Assembly (NCBI GenBank): GCA_019873625.1
Contig: JAIOAW010000001.1
Span: forward strand, 1 to 64,000
DNA length: 64,000 nucleotides
Source of the DNA: Chloroflexota bacterium
GTDB lineage: Bacteria; Chloroflexota; Anaerolineae; UBA1429
Direction of reading: 5' to 3'
Below, piece by piece: positions 54,234 through 62,845 of the stretch. The notes beneath the pieces are model-generated. The model ran no database searches. It was not told where the DNA came from and saw only the letters and a list, made by a program, of their open reading frames with translations. The position numbers and the translations under genes are program-made. Numbering within the stretch: position 1 is the first letter of the stretch; the number at the start of each line of letters is the position of its first letter.

Positions 54234-54272
54234 ATAAAGGGCTAACGGCGAGGTGGCCGCGAAGCCCTTTAT
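54234..54272 (+). promoter_or_regulatory. Leader hairpin before the aldo/keto reductase gene
   Basis: ATAAAGGGCT and AGCCCTTTAT, perfect 10-bp stem with a 19-base loop, in the untranslated leader. It could act as attenuator, protein-binding or mRNA-stability element. Confidence 0.45.
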
Positions 54273-54313
54273 CGTATCTCGCGCCCAATCTTTTCAGGAG
54301 GGAGACAGACGTT

Positions 54314-55459
54314 ATGCAGTATCGAGCGTATGGGAAGACGGGCCTACGCGCCTCGACGCTGGGTTTTGGCGCGATGCGCCTGCCCGCGCGCGAAGACGGC
54401 ACGTGCGACTACGACCGCGCCGTGCCTATGCTCCAGAGGGCCATCGAACTAGGCGTGAATTATATTGATTCCGCCTGGGGGTACATCAACGGCACGAGCG
54501 AAGTGGCCGTGGGCAAGGCCATCAAACCGTATGAGCGCGCCAAACTTATCCTTTCCACCAAGATTCCCATCAACGATCTGTATGGCCCCGAATGGCGACG
54601 GCGCTTGGAGGTGCAACTCCAGCGTTTCGATTCGCCCTATATTGATGTGATGCATATGCACAACCTGCATTGGCAAGTGTTCCAAGAGCATGGCTTGGGG
54701 GAAAATGGCTGCCTAAAGGCCGCGCGGCAGGCCCAGGCCGAGGGGTTGATCCGCCATTTGGCCTTTTCCTCCCACGATACGCCGGAGAACGTCATCCGCC
54801 TCATCGAGACGGGCGAGTTCGATGGGGTCCTCCTGCAATACAACTTTCTCGACCGTAGAATGGAGGAGCCGATCCGCCGCGCCCACGAGAAAAGTTTGGG
54901 CGTGGTGGTGATGGGGCCGGTGGGCGGCGGCCGCCTGAGTATGTGGGATCCGCAAGCCCTGCGCGATCTCATCCCCGAGAGCGTGGTCTCTGCGCCCGAT
55001 TTGGCCATCCGCTGGGTGCTTTCGAACCCGAACGTCACCGTGGCCCTTTCGGGTATGAACACGCTGGAGATGATCGAGCAGAACGCCTCCAGCGCCAGCC
55101 GCGAACAGCCCTTTACGCCTCAAGAGCAGGAGATGGTCAACCGCCTCCTGGCCAAACTGACCGAGTTCGCCAACCTCTACTGCACGGGGTGCGGCTACTG
55201 TATGCCCTGCCCCAACGGGGTGGATATCCCCGGCAACTTCCTTCTGATGAATTATTACCGCGTCTATGGCCTGCGCGAGTATGCCACGCGCCAGTATGCC
55301 TTGCTCAAGCAAGGCAAGGAACTCTGGCTGCAAGGCACGCGCATCGCGGGGAAGGATGCCTCGGCCTGCGTGCAGTGCGGCACCTGCGAGCCGAAATGCC
55401 CCCAGAATATCCCCATCATCGAGCAACTCGAAGAGGTCGAGCGCGTGCTCGGCGCATAA
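54314..55459 (+). CDS. Aldo/keto reductase with C-terminal ferredoxin domain
   Basis: 381 residues. AKR barrel (1-290) beginning MQYRAYGKTGLRASTLGFGAMRLP with the catalytic Asp/Tyr in YIDSAWGYINGTSE, Lys in LSTKIP and His in VMHMHNLHW. The last 90 residues carry two cysteine clusters, CTGCGYCMPCPNGVDIP and CVQCGTCEPKCP, of 2[4Fe-4S] ferredoxin type. Such fusions are oxidoreductases of unknown substrate, common in anaerobes. RBS GGAGG upstream; palindromes in the promoter suggest regulation. Confidence 0.9.
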   Translation: MQYRAYGKTGLRASTLGFGAMRLPAREDGTCDYDRAVPMLQRAIELGVNYIDSAWGYINGTSEVAVGKAIKPYERAKLILSTKIPINDLYGPEWRRRLEVQLQRFDSPYIDVMHMHNLHWQVFQEHGLGENGCLKAARQAQAEGLIRHLAFSSHDTPENVIRLIETGEFDGVLLQYNFLDRRMEEPIRRAHEKSLGVVVMGPVGGGRLSMWDPQALRDLIPESVVSAPDLAIRWVLSNPNVTVALSGMNTLEMIEQNASSASREQPFTPQEQEMVNRLLAKLTEFANLYCTGCGYCMPCPNGVDIPGNFLLMNYYRVYGLREYATRQYALLKQGKELWLQGTRIAGKDASACVQCGTCEPKCPQNIPIIEQLEEVERVLGA

Positions 55460-55486
55460 ACACCCTCTTCCCAAGGCCCTCTCCCG

Positions 55487-55590
55487 CCGGCGCGGGAGAG
55501 GGCCGTATGGAGTGCAGAAACTTCTTTCGCGATTACCGCTCCGCATTCCCTCTCCCGCTGGTGCGGGAGAGGGGTTGGGGTGAGGGTCTT
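55487..55590. repeat. 104-bp direct repeat, copy A
   Basis: Starts CCGGCGCGGGAGAGGGCCG and ends GGTTGGGGTGAGGGTCTT, containing two CCCTCTCCC-family hairpin parts. Identical to 55642-55745 as read base by base. The 55460-55805 gap is made of these repeats, the shortened second-type repeat and the next promoter; no gene is visible. Confidence 0.9.
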
Positions 55591-55630
55591 GCCTCCTGGC
55601 CCGCGACGCGAGGCGGGAGCCTCGCGCTCC
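55591..55630. repeat. Shortened copy of the second palindromic repeat type
   Basis: GCCTCCTGGCCCGCGACGCGAGGCGGGAGCCTCGCGCTCC, the 3' four-fifths of the element at 5575-5622, placed between the two 104-bp copies. Confidence 0.7.
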
Positions 55631-55641
55631 GTTCCCTCTCC

Positions 55642-55745
55642 CCGGCGCGGGAGAGGGCCGTATGGAGTGCAGAAACTTCTTTCGCGATTACCGCTCCGCA
55701 TTCCCTCTCCCGCTGGTGCGGGAGAGGGGTTGGGGTGAGGGTCTT
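55642..55745. repeat. 104-bp direct repeat, copy B
   Basis: Same sequence as 55487-55590, 51 bases further on. Ends 13 bases before the promoter of the AbiEi-like gene. Confidence 0.9.
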
Positions 55746-55757
55746 CCCGCAGCCTGT

Positions 55758-55785
55758 TTGCGGAACCCCGCCGGGCGGCTACAAT
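55758..55785 (+). promoter_or_regulatory. Promoter for the AbiEi-like gene
   Basis: TTGCGG, 16-bp spacer, TACAAT; predicted start about 14 bases before the ATG at 55806. Confidence 0.55.
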
Positions 55786-55805
55786 ACGCCCAGTCCTTTC
55801 GAGGG

Positions 55806-56867
55806 ATGAGCACGATGCGGCAGGCCGAGGTTCAGGCGCTCTTTTTGCAGCGGTTCGGCGAGGTTTACCCCCAACTCCAGTTCCGAGGGTTGCGGCGCTT
55901 CCCCGATCGTTCCTACGCACCGTACGCCCTGGCGCTGCGCGTGGCTTTGGGCAAGAGCCGCCATGAACTCGATCTCCTTTGCATCATCTTGACGGAGGGC
56001 CACCCCGAAGAGGTACGCCACTTTTTGCGGCAGGTATCGCAGGCCCGTCCCAACTCGGGCTATGGCGAGGCGCTCATCGCGCTGGTGGCCCCCTACTTTT
56101 CGGAAGAGGCCCAGGCCCTCTGCCGCGAGGCGGGCGTGGGCTATTTGGACCTGGCGGGCAACGCCTACCTGGAGACGGATCGCGCCTACCTCCTCCTCAC
56201 GGGGAAGCCCAATCCCCTCGCGCGCAAGCGCGAGGTACAAAGCCCCCTGCGGGGGCGCGCCGAACGCGTGGTGCGCCGCCTATTGCTCGAGCCGGGGCGC
56301 ACCTGGGCGCTCCGCGCCTTGGCCGAGGCCGCGCAGGTGAGCCTGGGGCTAACCAGCATGGTTACGACTGCGCTCGCCAAGAGCGGCTGGGTGGCCAAAA
56401 CGCGCCAAGGCGTCTCGCTCTTGGATGCGAAAGGTCTCCTCGAAGCCTGGGCGAACGTCTATGACCTGCGCAACAGCCCCTTTATCGCCTACCGCGCCTG
56501 GGATGATCCGGCCATTTTGGAGCGGCGCCTCGTGCAGAATAAAGGCCTTGCCGGCCACTACGCGCTGACCCTCTGGTCCGGCGCGCACCACCTGTTGGGC
56601 GAAGTGGAGACCCCGGGCCATATGGCGCTCTTTTGGCGCGGCGCGCCGGAGGATTTGGCGCAAGCCCTGCGCCTGAGCCGAGACGTGGGCAAGGGATATG
56701 TATTCGTCTTTCAGCCGTATGATGAGAGCCTCTTGTGGGGGGCGGTGCAGACGGCCGAGGGCCTGATGGTGGCGCACCCTTTGCAGTTATACCTCGACCT
56801 TGGCTCGGGAGATGAGCGCGAACTCGCCCTGGCTCAACGCGTGCGCGAGGCCCTGCTCCCCTGGTAG
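55806..56867 (+). CDS. AbiEi-like transcriptional regulator (orphan type IV antitoxin family)
   Basis: 353 residues from ATG 55806 (MSTMRQAEVQ); the track start lies in the repeats. Residues about 70-140 (LIALVAPYFSEEAQALCREAGVGYLDLAGNAYL) look like the nuclease-fold domain of AbiEi/DUF2186-type proteins. A winged helix-turn-helix follows (about 155-205, LRALAEAAQVSLGLTSMVTTALAKSGWV), then a C-terminal sensor-like half (about 220-350, SGAHHLLGEVETPGHMALFW). No toxin partner of the AbiEii nucleotidyltransferase type lies next to it. The 3' end overlaps holA on the other strand by 34 bases. Confidence 0.6.
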   Translation: MSTMRQAEVQALFLQRFGEVYPQLQFRGLRRFPDRSYAPYALALRVALGKSRHELDLLCIILTEGHPEEVRHFLRQVSQARPNSGYGEALIALVAPYFSEEAQALCREAGVGYLDLAGNAYLETDRAYLLLTGKPNPLARKREVQSPLRGRAERVVRRLLLEPGRTWALRALAEAAQVSLGLTSMVTTALAKSGWVAKTRQGVSLLDAKGLLEAWANVYDLRNSPFIAYRAWDDPAILERRLVQNKGLAGHYALTLWSGAHHLLGEVETPGHMALFWRGAPEDLAQALRLSRDVGKGYVFVFQPYDESLLWGAVQTAEGLMVAHPLQLYLDLGSGDERELALAQRVREALLPW

Positions 56868-57928
56868 GCCGCTGAAGGGGCCGCCGGACGCCGCTGGCAC
56901 ATCTCCAAGACCAAGAGATCGAGCGCCAAGCGGCCCTCAATGCGCCCCGTTTTGATGGCCTGGTCTATCTCCAAAATGCGCCCAAGGAGGCGTTCGAGTT
57001 CCTCTGCGCTGAACTGCTGGGCCTGGCGCAAGAGGCGCGTCACCATAAAAGGGCGCAGGCTGAGGGATTTGGCGATCTCTCCACTAGGGGTGCGCTTTTC
57101 TTCGGTCATCTCTTTCACCAAGAGGATGAGCCGCACCTGCCGGGCAATCATAGTCAAGAGATAGAGTTCGTTCGCCCTCTCGGCAAAGAGGCGCGCCGTC
57201 AGGGCCAAGGCCTCTTTGCGTTGGCGCAAGCCCAGGGCGTCCATCAGGTCAAAGATGTTCGCCTCTTGGGCGGCGCTCGTCAGGGCGCGCACATCCTCTA
57301 GGGTGATGGCCCGCTCATAGGCCGCATGGGCGGCCAGTTTTTCCAACTCCTGGTCGAGGGCGCGCAGATCGCCCCCCACGAGTTCGACGAGCGCCGCCAC
57401 GGCCGGCGCGGTAATCTCGACGCCCTTTTCTTTGGCGCGGCGGCGGATCCACGCGGCCAAATTACGCCGCCCCTCCTCCTGGCGCGGGTTCAAGAGTGGG
57501 AAGGCGCGCACGTGGCCCTGGGGGTTGCCTTGGGCATACTTGAGCACGGGGTGGTTCGGGGGGAGCGTGACGCTTTCCACAAAAACCAGCCGCGTGGTGG
57601 GCGGGAGATGCGGCAGATAGGCCAAAAGGGCGGCGGTCTCTTCGTTGGGGGCGGCGGGCGCCTCCTCCGAGGCCTCTTCCCCCTCCGCAGGCCCAGAGCG
57701 TCGGCGGCCACCCAAACGCTGGAGGAAATCGTTGACGATGACCAGCCGCCGGCCGGCCAGGAAGGGCAAGGCGTTGCAGGCATTCATCAACTCGCCGAGC
57801 GCCAGGCGGCGCCCGTCGAGCACGGTGGTGTTCAGGTCGCCCGCCCCCTCGCGGGCCACAAGCGCCTTGAGGCGCGCCACCTCCTCGGCGCGGCTGAACT
57901 CATCCTCCCCGTGAAAGATATAGAACAC
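56834..57928 (-). CDS. holA: DNA polymerase III subunit delta
   Basis: 364 residues from the GTG at 57928 (VFYIFHGEDEFSRAEEVARL), preceded by AAGGA; the track start adds an unlikely tail. FHGEDEFS at the N-terminus, VNDFLQRL, LVGGDLRALDQELEKLA (about 210) and TSAAQEANIFDLMDALGL are family features. Delta opens the sliding clamp in the clamp-loader complex. It contains an acidic, low-complexity loop (about 86-106) beyond the usual fold. An extended -10 (TGC-TATACT) lies at 57970-57962. Confidence 0.88.
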   Translation of the reverse strand: MFYIFHGEDEFSRAEEVARLKALVAREGAGDLNTTVLDGRRLALGELMNACNALPFLAGRRLVIVNDFLQRLGGRRRSGPAEGEEASEEAPAAPNEETAALLAYLPHLPPTTRLVFVESVTLPPNHPVLKYAQGNPQGHVRAFPLLNPRQEEGRRNLAAWIRRRAKEKGVEITAPAVAALVELVGGDLRALDQELEKLAAHAAYERAITLEDVRALTSAAQEANIFDLMDALGLRQRKEALALTARLFAERANELYLLTMIARQVRLILLVKEMTEEKRTPSGEIAKSLSLRPFMVTRLLRQAQQFSAEELERLLGRILEIDQAIKTGRIEGRLALDLLVLEMCQRRPAAPSAAYQGSRASRTR

Positions 57929-57961
57929 CCCTCTTCCTTCTTTCGTCCGTGCTGCCCAGAG

Positions 57962-57970
57962 AGTATAGCA
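57962..57970 (-). promoter_or_regulatory. Extended -10 promoter for holA
   Basis: TGC-TATACT on the minus strand, about 34 bases before the GTG start; no good -35 at normal distance. Confidence 0.45.
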
Positions 57971-58040
57971 CACCTCGCGTGTAGACCGATAGCGCTCGCG
58001 GTAGATTCCCCCATTTTTCACATCCGGGCGCTTCGAGCGA

Positions 58041-58069
58041 TTGAAGGCCCCGGCGAGGGGCGCTATAAT
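58041..58069 (+). promoter_or_regulatory. Promoter for the metallophosphoesterase gene
   Basis: TTGAAG, 17-bp spacer, perfect TATAAT; start near 58076, 23 bases before the ATG. Confidence 0.75.
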
Positions 58070-58098
58070 CCCGCTCAGATTTCCCTGGAGGAACGCCG

Positions 58099-59481
58099 AT
58101 GGCGGGAAGGGTCAAGATCATCCTGAGCGACCTGCACCTTGGCGCTGGCCAAGCCGAGGACGGCAACGCGCTGGAGGATTTCACAAGCGATGCGGCCTTT
58201 GCCGGGTTGATGCAGTCGCTCTTTGAAGAAAGCGAGACCGCCCAGCGCGAGGTGGAACTCATCTTCGCGGGAGATACCTTCGAGTTCTTGCAGGTGCCGG
58301 CCCTCGGCGAAGGGGAAGCGTTCGACCCCACGGCCCGCTACAGCCCCGCGCAATACGCCGCCTCCGATGAGGCCGCTTCGGCGGCCAAGATGCGCCTCAT
58401 CACGGCGGGGCATGTGCTCTTTTTCGCGGCGCTGAGGGCCTTTCTCAACGACGCGCCGCCCAGGCGCACGGCGACCTTTATCAAAGGGAACCACGATGTG
58501 AACTTGCACTGGGCCGCCGTGCAAGAGGTGATCCGCCAGGTTTTAGATGCCACAGGCCCCCGCGCCGGCTGCGTAACGTTCGAAGAGCGGCGCATAAGCC
58601 GCGAGGGAATCTATGTGGAGCACGGCCATCAGTACGCGGAGCGCATCAATCGCTTCCCCGATTTCGAGGAGCCGCATGACCCCAAGGCGCCCGACCAACT
58701 TTATCTCCCGCCCGGCTCGGGGTTCGTGCTCGGCTTCCTCAACCGGCTCGAACGCGAGCACTATTGGCTGGATGGCGTCAAGCCGATTACGGCGCTCATC
58801 TGGTACATCCTCGCGCTGGATTTTCGGTTCGGCATCCGTGCCCTGGGCGCCCTCCTCAGCCAACTGCCGGCCCTGATGTGGGGGAGTTTGCCCATCACCT
58901 GGGCGGTAACGGCCTACCTCGAAGCCCACGAACGGTTGGAGCAGGAGGTGGCCGATGCGGACCGCCTGGAACCCCTTTCGCACGACCCGGAGCGGCTGGG
59001 AGACCTCTTCCGCCGGGCGGATTTGGCCCTGGCCCTTTACGGCGTGCCCTCGCGGGAGGCGGAGGCTGCCGCCTGGCCCGACTATGCGGCGCTGCCCCGT
59101 GGGGCGGCCGAAGAGGCTGCCCAACGCGAGGCCTTGAGCCGCATCGCTGCCCAAAAATGCCGGCAAGAAAGGGCGCGCGTGATCGTCTTTGGGCACACGC
59201 ACGAGGCCACGCTGGAGGATCTGGGCGAGGGCGCGGTGTACTGCAACACCGGCACCTGGACCTGGACCCGCGGCTTTGCCCCCCACGATTTCGCCGCTTG
59301 GCGGCTCCTTTTCAAGAACCCCGAGCAATTCACCCAGGAGCGCCGGCTGACCTACGTGCGCATCGAGTACGACGAGGCCGGCCAGCCCCACGCCCAGTTG
59401 TTGACCTATCAACCGCCCAAGCCCAAGGCCAAGGGCCTCTGGCTAGGGCTTCTGGGGCGCCTGATGGGGCGCCGGCGCTGA
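58099..59481 (+). CDS. Calcineurin-like metallophosphoesterase
   Basis: 460 residues. The five metal-binding motifs are present: SDLHLG (Asp, His), FAGDTFEF, GNHDVN, VEHGHQY and GHTHEAT. A hydrophobic stretch in the middle (about 233-275, ALIWYILALDFRFGIRALGALL) may be a membrane-associated helical insert, and the C-terminus is basic. Hydrolyses phospho-esters of unknown identity; the UDP-diacylglucosamine hydrolase branch is one possibility given a membrane insert. Convergent with the next gene, 2 bases apart. Confidence 0.85.
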   Translation: MAGRVKIILSDLHLGAGQAEDGNALEDFTSDAAFAGLMQSLFEESETAQREVELIFAGDTFEFLQVPALGEGEAFDPTARYSPAQYAASDEAASAAKMRLITAGHVLFFAALRAFLNDAPPRRTATFIKGNHDVNLHWAAVQEVIRQVLDATGPRAGCVTFEERRISREGIYVEHGHQYAERINRFPDFEEPHDPKAPDQLYLPPGSGFVLGFLNRLEREHYWLDGVKPITALIWYILALDFRFGIRALGALLSQLPALMWGSLPITWAVTAYLEAHERLEQEVADADRLEPLSHDPERLGDLFRRADLALALYGVPSREAEAAAWPDYAALPRGAAEEAAQREALSRIAAQKCRQERARVIVFGHTHEATLEDLGEGAVYCNTGTWTWTRGFAPHDFAAWRLLFKNPEQFTQERRLTYVRIEYDEAGQPHAQLLTYQPPKPKAKGLWLGLLGRLMGRRR

Positions 59482-59483
59482 CC

Positions 59484-60815
59484 TTACCTGCGACCCTGGG
59501 CCTCCTTCCAGGCTGCCAAATCCTGGAGGACGCGATCCCACACGGCCTGGGGAGCGCGTTCGCTGGGCCACGGGCGAAAGCCCAAGCCCAGATATGTGGC
59601 GATGGCCGGTAAGCGCCAGGCCTGCGTGGTGAGCATCGCGCGATCCATCCCCCGCGCGCGGATGCCGTGCAGCGCGGCAAGGACGATGGCCTTCCCCAGC
59701 CCTTTGCCGCGTTCCGTCTCCACCGCGCCCACCCATTCTACGGCGCCCCAGCGTTCCCCCTCGATTTGGATATGCCACGCGCCGGAGGCGGCTACGGGTT
59801 CATCCCCCTTCCAGATGATCTGGAGAAAATGGGGATCATACTCAGGGTCTCGGCGATAGACGCGGTCGAACCAGGCCTCATCGGCCTCGCCGGCATAGTT
59901 GGAGGCGTTCATCACCCGCAAGTAGGCCCACACCTCATCCGCCTCCATCGGGCGCAGGGTGTAACCCTCCGGCAAGGCGATGGGCGGCAGATCGTCGAGC
60001 CGATCTCGCCGCAGGCGAAGATGAATATCGCGAAAGTATTCCGCGGCCCAAATCTCATACGGGCAGGAGGCGCCCACGACCTGTGTGCTCACCCCAAAAT
60101 GCTCTTGGAGGTAGCCCGCCAAGGCGCGTAGGCCGGGGAGGGCGGCCACCTGAGCGGGGACGATGACGGTGGGCAGGCCTCCTTCGGCAAAACGCGAAAG
60201 GTCGCGCGGCGCATCGAGGGCCGCATCGGGCACGATGAGGATATCGGCCCGCAACTCGGCGAGGCGGGCGAGGTCAACGGCCTCCCCTAGGGTGAGCGCC
60301 GCGCGGCGCACCATCTTGGAGCGCGAGCCGATAAACTGTACAGCCTGCCCGCCGAGGTCGGCGATGCGCCGGCCGACGCGGAAGACGACCTCCCACGCGG
60401 TGATGGGGGGCAGGGCGTACAGGGCATACGGCCCCTCCACGGCCACGGCCTCGCCTAGCCTGAGGAAGGCGCCCAAGGCATCGCGCAGGCCAAGGTGCGG
60501 AAAGGCCGTCCACGCCTCGCCGAGGCGTAGGATGCTCATCCCCGCCCCCTCGAGCCACCTTCGCTTACGCGCGTTGAGGGCCTGAGAGGAGGCATCCTCT
60601 TCGGGGTAAAACGTAGGCGCCATCGCCACAAAGAGGGTGCAGCCTAGGGCCTGCGCCTCTTCCAAGGCGGCCTGCGTCGCCTGCCACCCCACGGCAATGC
60701 CCGCCACGGGCGCTTCGAACGCCCCGTATTCTAGGCCAATCTCCGCGCTAGCCCCATCGGTAGAGAGGCCCTGAACGGCAAAATGCTCGAGCAGATCCCG
60801 CACTGCGATGGTCAT
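59484..60815 (-). CDS. NIF3-like / GNAT acetyltransferase fusion
   Basis: 443 residues. The C-terminal part (about 285-435) is a GNAT domain: YTLRPMEADEVWAYLRVMN, AVETERGKGLGKAIVLAAL (acetyl-CoA loop RGKGLG) and YLGLGFRPW. The first about 265 residues resemble a NIF3/DUF34 protein (VRDLLEHFAVQG...GIAVGWQATQAALEEAQALGCTLFVAMAPTFY), but the metal-binding HHP motif expected after TLFV is replaced by MAP. I rate GNAT as firm and NIF3 as a moderate call. It follows thrS by 9 bases and is probably in its operon, which hints at a link with aminoacyl products. Confidence 0.72.
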   Translation of the reverse strand: MTIAVRDLLEHFAVQGLSTDGASAEIGLEYGAFEAPVAGIAVGWQATQAALEEAQALGCTLFVAMAPTFYPEEDASSQALNARKRRWLEGAGMSILRLGEAWTAFPHLGLRDALGAFLRLGEAVAVEGPYALYALPPITAWEVVFRVGRRIADLGGQAVQFIGSRSKMVRRAALTLGEAVDLARLAELRADILIVPDAALDAPRDLSRFAEGGLPTVIVPAQVAALPGLRALAGYLQEHFGVSTQVVGASCPYEIWAAEYFRDIHLRLRRDRLDDLPPIALPEGYTLRPMEADEVWAYLRVMNASNYAGEADEAWFDRVYRRDPEYDPHFLQIIWKGDEPVAASGAWHIQIEGERWGAVEWVGAVETERGKGLGKAIVLAALHGIRARGMDRAMLTTQAWRLPAIATYLGLGFRPWPSERAPQAVWDRVLQDLAAWKEAQGRR

Positions 60816-60824
60816 CCAGCCCCC

Positions 60825-62564
60825 TCACAACGCGCGGTTATCGCGTGCGGCGATGAGCGCCGTCGCCCGCTGGATAAAGGCCTCCACGCTCATCGCGCCC
60901 AAGTCCTCATTCGTGCGCAACCGCACAGAGACCTGGCCGCTGGAGGCCTCGCGGTCTCCCACCACGAGCATATAGGGGATCTTTTCCAATTGGGCGGCGC
61001 GGATTTTGGCGTTCATCCGGTCGCCGCTCCTATCCACCTCGGCCCGCATCCCGGCGGCCGCCAGGCGCTGGCATACCTCCTGCGCGTAGGCCATATGCCG
61101 GTCGGCGATGGGGATGAGCCGCGCCTGCACGGGCGCGAGCCACAGGGGGAAGGCCCCCGCATAGTGCTCGATGAGCACCCCAAAGAAGCGCTCGAGCGAT
61201 CCCAAGAGGGCGCGGTGCACCATATAGGGGCGGTGCTCTTGGCCATCTTCGCCGATGTAGACCATATCGAAGCGCTCGGGCAAATTAAAGTCGAACTGGA
61301 TGGTCGTCATCTGCCATTCGCGGCCCAGGGCATCTTTGATCTTGAGATCAATCTTGGGGCCATAGAAAGCGCCGCCGCCCTCATCCACCTCATAGGGGAT
61401 TCCCTCGGCGAGGAGCGCCCGCCGCAGAGATTGGAGGGCCTGCTCCCATCGGGCCGGTTCGCCGATGGCCTTTTCGGGGCGCGTGGCCAGATAGGCCTGA
61501 ATCTCCTCAAACCCAAAGGCCCGCCAAAGCGAAAGGGAAAAGCGCAGAACCTCGAGGATTTCGTCCTCGATCTGCTCCGGCGTGCAGATGATATGGGCGT
61601 CATCCTGCGTGAAACCGCGCACGCGCATCAGGCCGTGGAGGACGCCGCTCTTTTCGTAGCGGTACACCGTGCCCAGTTCCGCCCATCGCAAGGGCAGTTC
61701 GCGGTAGGAACGCCGCTGGGTATTGTAGATCATAATGTGGAAGGGGCAGTTCATCGGCTTGATGTAATAATCTTGCCCGTCAATATCCATAGGCGAGTAC
61801 ATACTCTCGCGGTAGAACCCCAGGTGGCCCGAAGTCTCCCACAGCCAGGCGCGCCCGATGTGGGGCGTGTAGAGGATCTCGTAGCCGCCCTCGCGGTGGC
61901 GCTGGCGCCAAAAATCCTCTACCTGCTGGCGGATGCGCCCTCCTTTGGGGTGCCAGTAGACGAGGCCGGCGCCGGCCTCCTCGTGCAGGCTAAAGAGGTC
62001 GAGTTCTTTGCCCAGGCGGCGATGGTCGCGCCGTTCGATTTCCTCGAGGTGCGCCAAATAGGCCAGGAGTTCCTCGCGGCTGGGCCAGAGGGTGCCGTAA
62101 ATGCGCTGGAGCATAGGGCGCTTTTCATCGCCACGCCAATAGGCCGCCGCCGTGTTCAGGAGTTTGAAAGCATCCACCGGGATTTGGCCCGTGTGCTCTA
62201 TATGAGGCCCACGGCAAAGATCTAGAAAATCACCATGGCGGTAGATGGTAATCACCTCGCCCTCGGGCATCTCGCGGATGAGTTCCAGTTTGTAGGGCTG
62301 GTTGGCAAAGAGGGCCAAGGCCTCTTCGCGCGATACCTCCTGGCGGATGAAGGGATGGCGCGCCTTGATGCTTTCCACCATCAGGGCCGAAATCCGTTCG
62401 AGATCCTCCGGCGTCAGGGCGCGCGGCAGGTCGAAATCGTAGTAAAACCCGTCCTCGATGGCCGGGCCGATGCCCAGTTTGGCCTCGGGGAAGAGTTTCA
62501 GCACGGCCTCGGCCATCACGTGCGAGGCGGAATGACGCATCGTTTCCAAATCGGGTTGAGACAT
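60825..62564 (-). CDS. thrS: Threonyl-tRNA synthetase lacking the TGS domain
   Basis: 579 residues from ATG 62564, preceded by AAGGAGG. The N-terminus starts directly at the editing domain HSASHVMAEAVLKLFPEAKLGIGPAIEDGFYYDF; RHGDFLDLCRGPHIEHTG supplies its Cys/His site. The class II core follows with KPMNCPFHIMIY, RWAELGTVYRYEKSGVLHGLMRVRGFTQDDAHI, GPKIDLKIKDALGREWQ and HRALLGSLERFFGVLIEHYAG, and then the anticodon-binding domain. Usual length is about 640 because of an N-terminal TGS domain, absent here. Controlled by a T-box leader upstream. Confidence 0.96.
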   Translation of the reverse strand: MSQPDLETMRHSASHVMAEAVLKLFPEAKLGIGPAIEDGFYYDFDLPRALTPEDLERISALMVESIKARHPFIRQEVSREEALALFANQPYKLELIREMPEGEVITIYRHGDFLDLCRGPHIEHTGQIPVDAFKLLNTAAAYWRGDEKRPMLQRIYGTLWPSREELLAYLAHLEEIERRDHRRLGKELDLFSLHEEAGAGLVYWHPKGGRIRQQVEDFWRQRHREGGYEILYTPHIGRAWLWETSGHLGFYRESMYSPMDIDGQDYYIKPMNCPFHIMIYNTQRRSYRELPLRWAELGTVYRYEKSGVLHGLMRVRGFTQDDAHIICTPEQIEDEILEVLRFSLSLWRAFGFEEIQAYLATRPEKAIGEPARWEQALQSLRRALLAEGIPYEVDEGGGAFYGPKIDLKIKDALGREWQMTTIQFDFNLPERFDMVYIGEDGQEHRPYMVHRALLGSLERFFGVLIEHYAGAFPLWLAPVQARLIPIADRHMAYAQEVCQRLAAAGMRAEVDRSGDRMNAKIRAAQLEKIPYMLVVGDREASSGQVSVRLRTNEDLGAMSVEAFIQRATALIAARDNRAL

Positions 62565-62591
62565 CGAAATACCTCCTTCAAAATGGCCACC

Positions 62592-62838
62592 CAATGAAAC
62601 AGCCCCTCACCCATGGGGCGAGAGGCTGTGCTCACGCGGTTCCACCCAATTTTCGCGGCGCCGTAGAGGCCGCGCTCTTGTGCCGATAACGGGGCCACCG
62701 GGGCTTCATACTGGGCCAAGGGCCGTTCCGAAGCCGGCTCGCAGGGGGTTTTCTCCGCCCGCCCGTGAGGAGGGTTCCAGTCTATGCCCTCCACTCCCTG
62801 GCACGGCCGAAGACGGGTACTCGTCCTGCTCAACGCCT
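62592..62838 (-). promoter_or_regulatory. T-box riboswitch leader of thrS
   Basis: On the minus strand the leader contains the T-box core GGGTGGAACCGCG (62647-62635), preceded by a long Stem I region with the AGGACGAGTACC motif and a candidate Thr specifier ACC in TGGAACCCTCC. It is followed by a terminator hairpin AGCCTCTCGCC/GGTGAGGGGCT (62627-62601) with a short UUUCAUU tail. Uncharged tRNA(Thr) should pair with the UGGA of the T-box and prevent termination, raising thrS expression when threonine is low. Specifier placement is inference. Confidence 0.9.
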
Positions 62839-62845
62839 TTTATAT

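Noticed and set aside
55470-55750. CRISPR array
   Set aside because: Only two long units with a repeat-type spacer; no short regular repeats, no cas genes.
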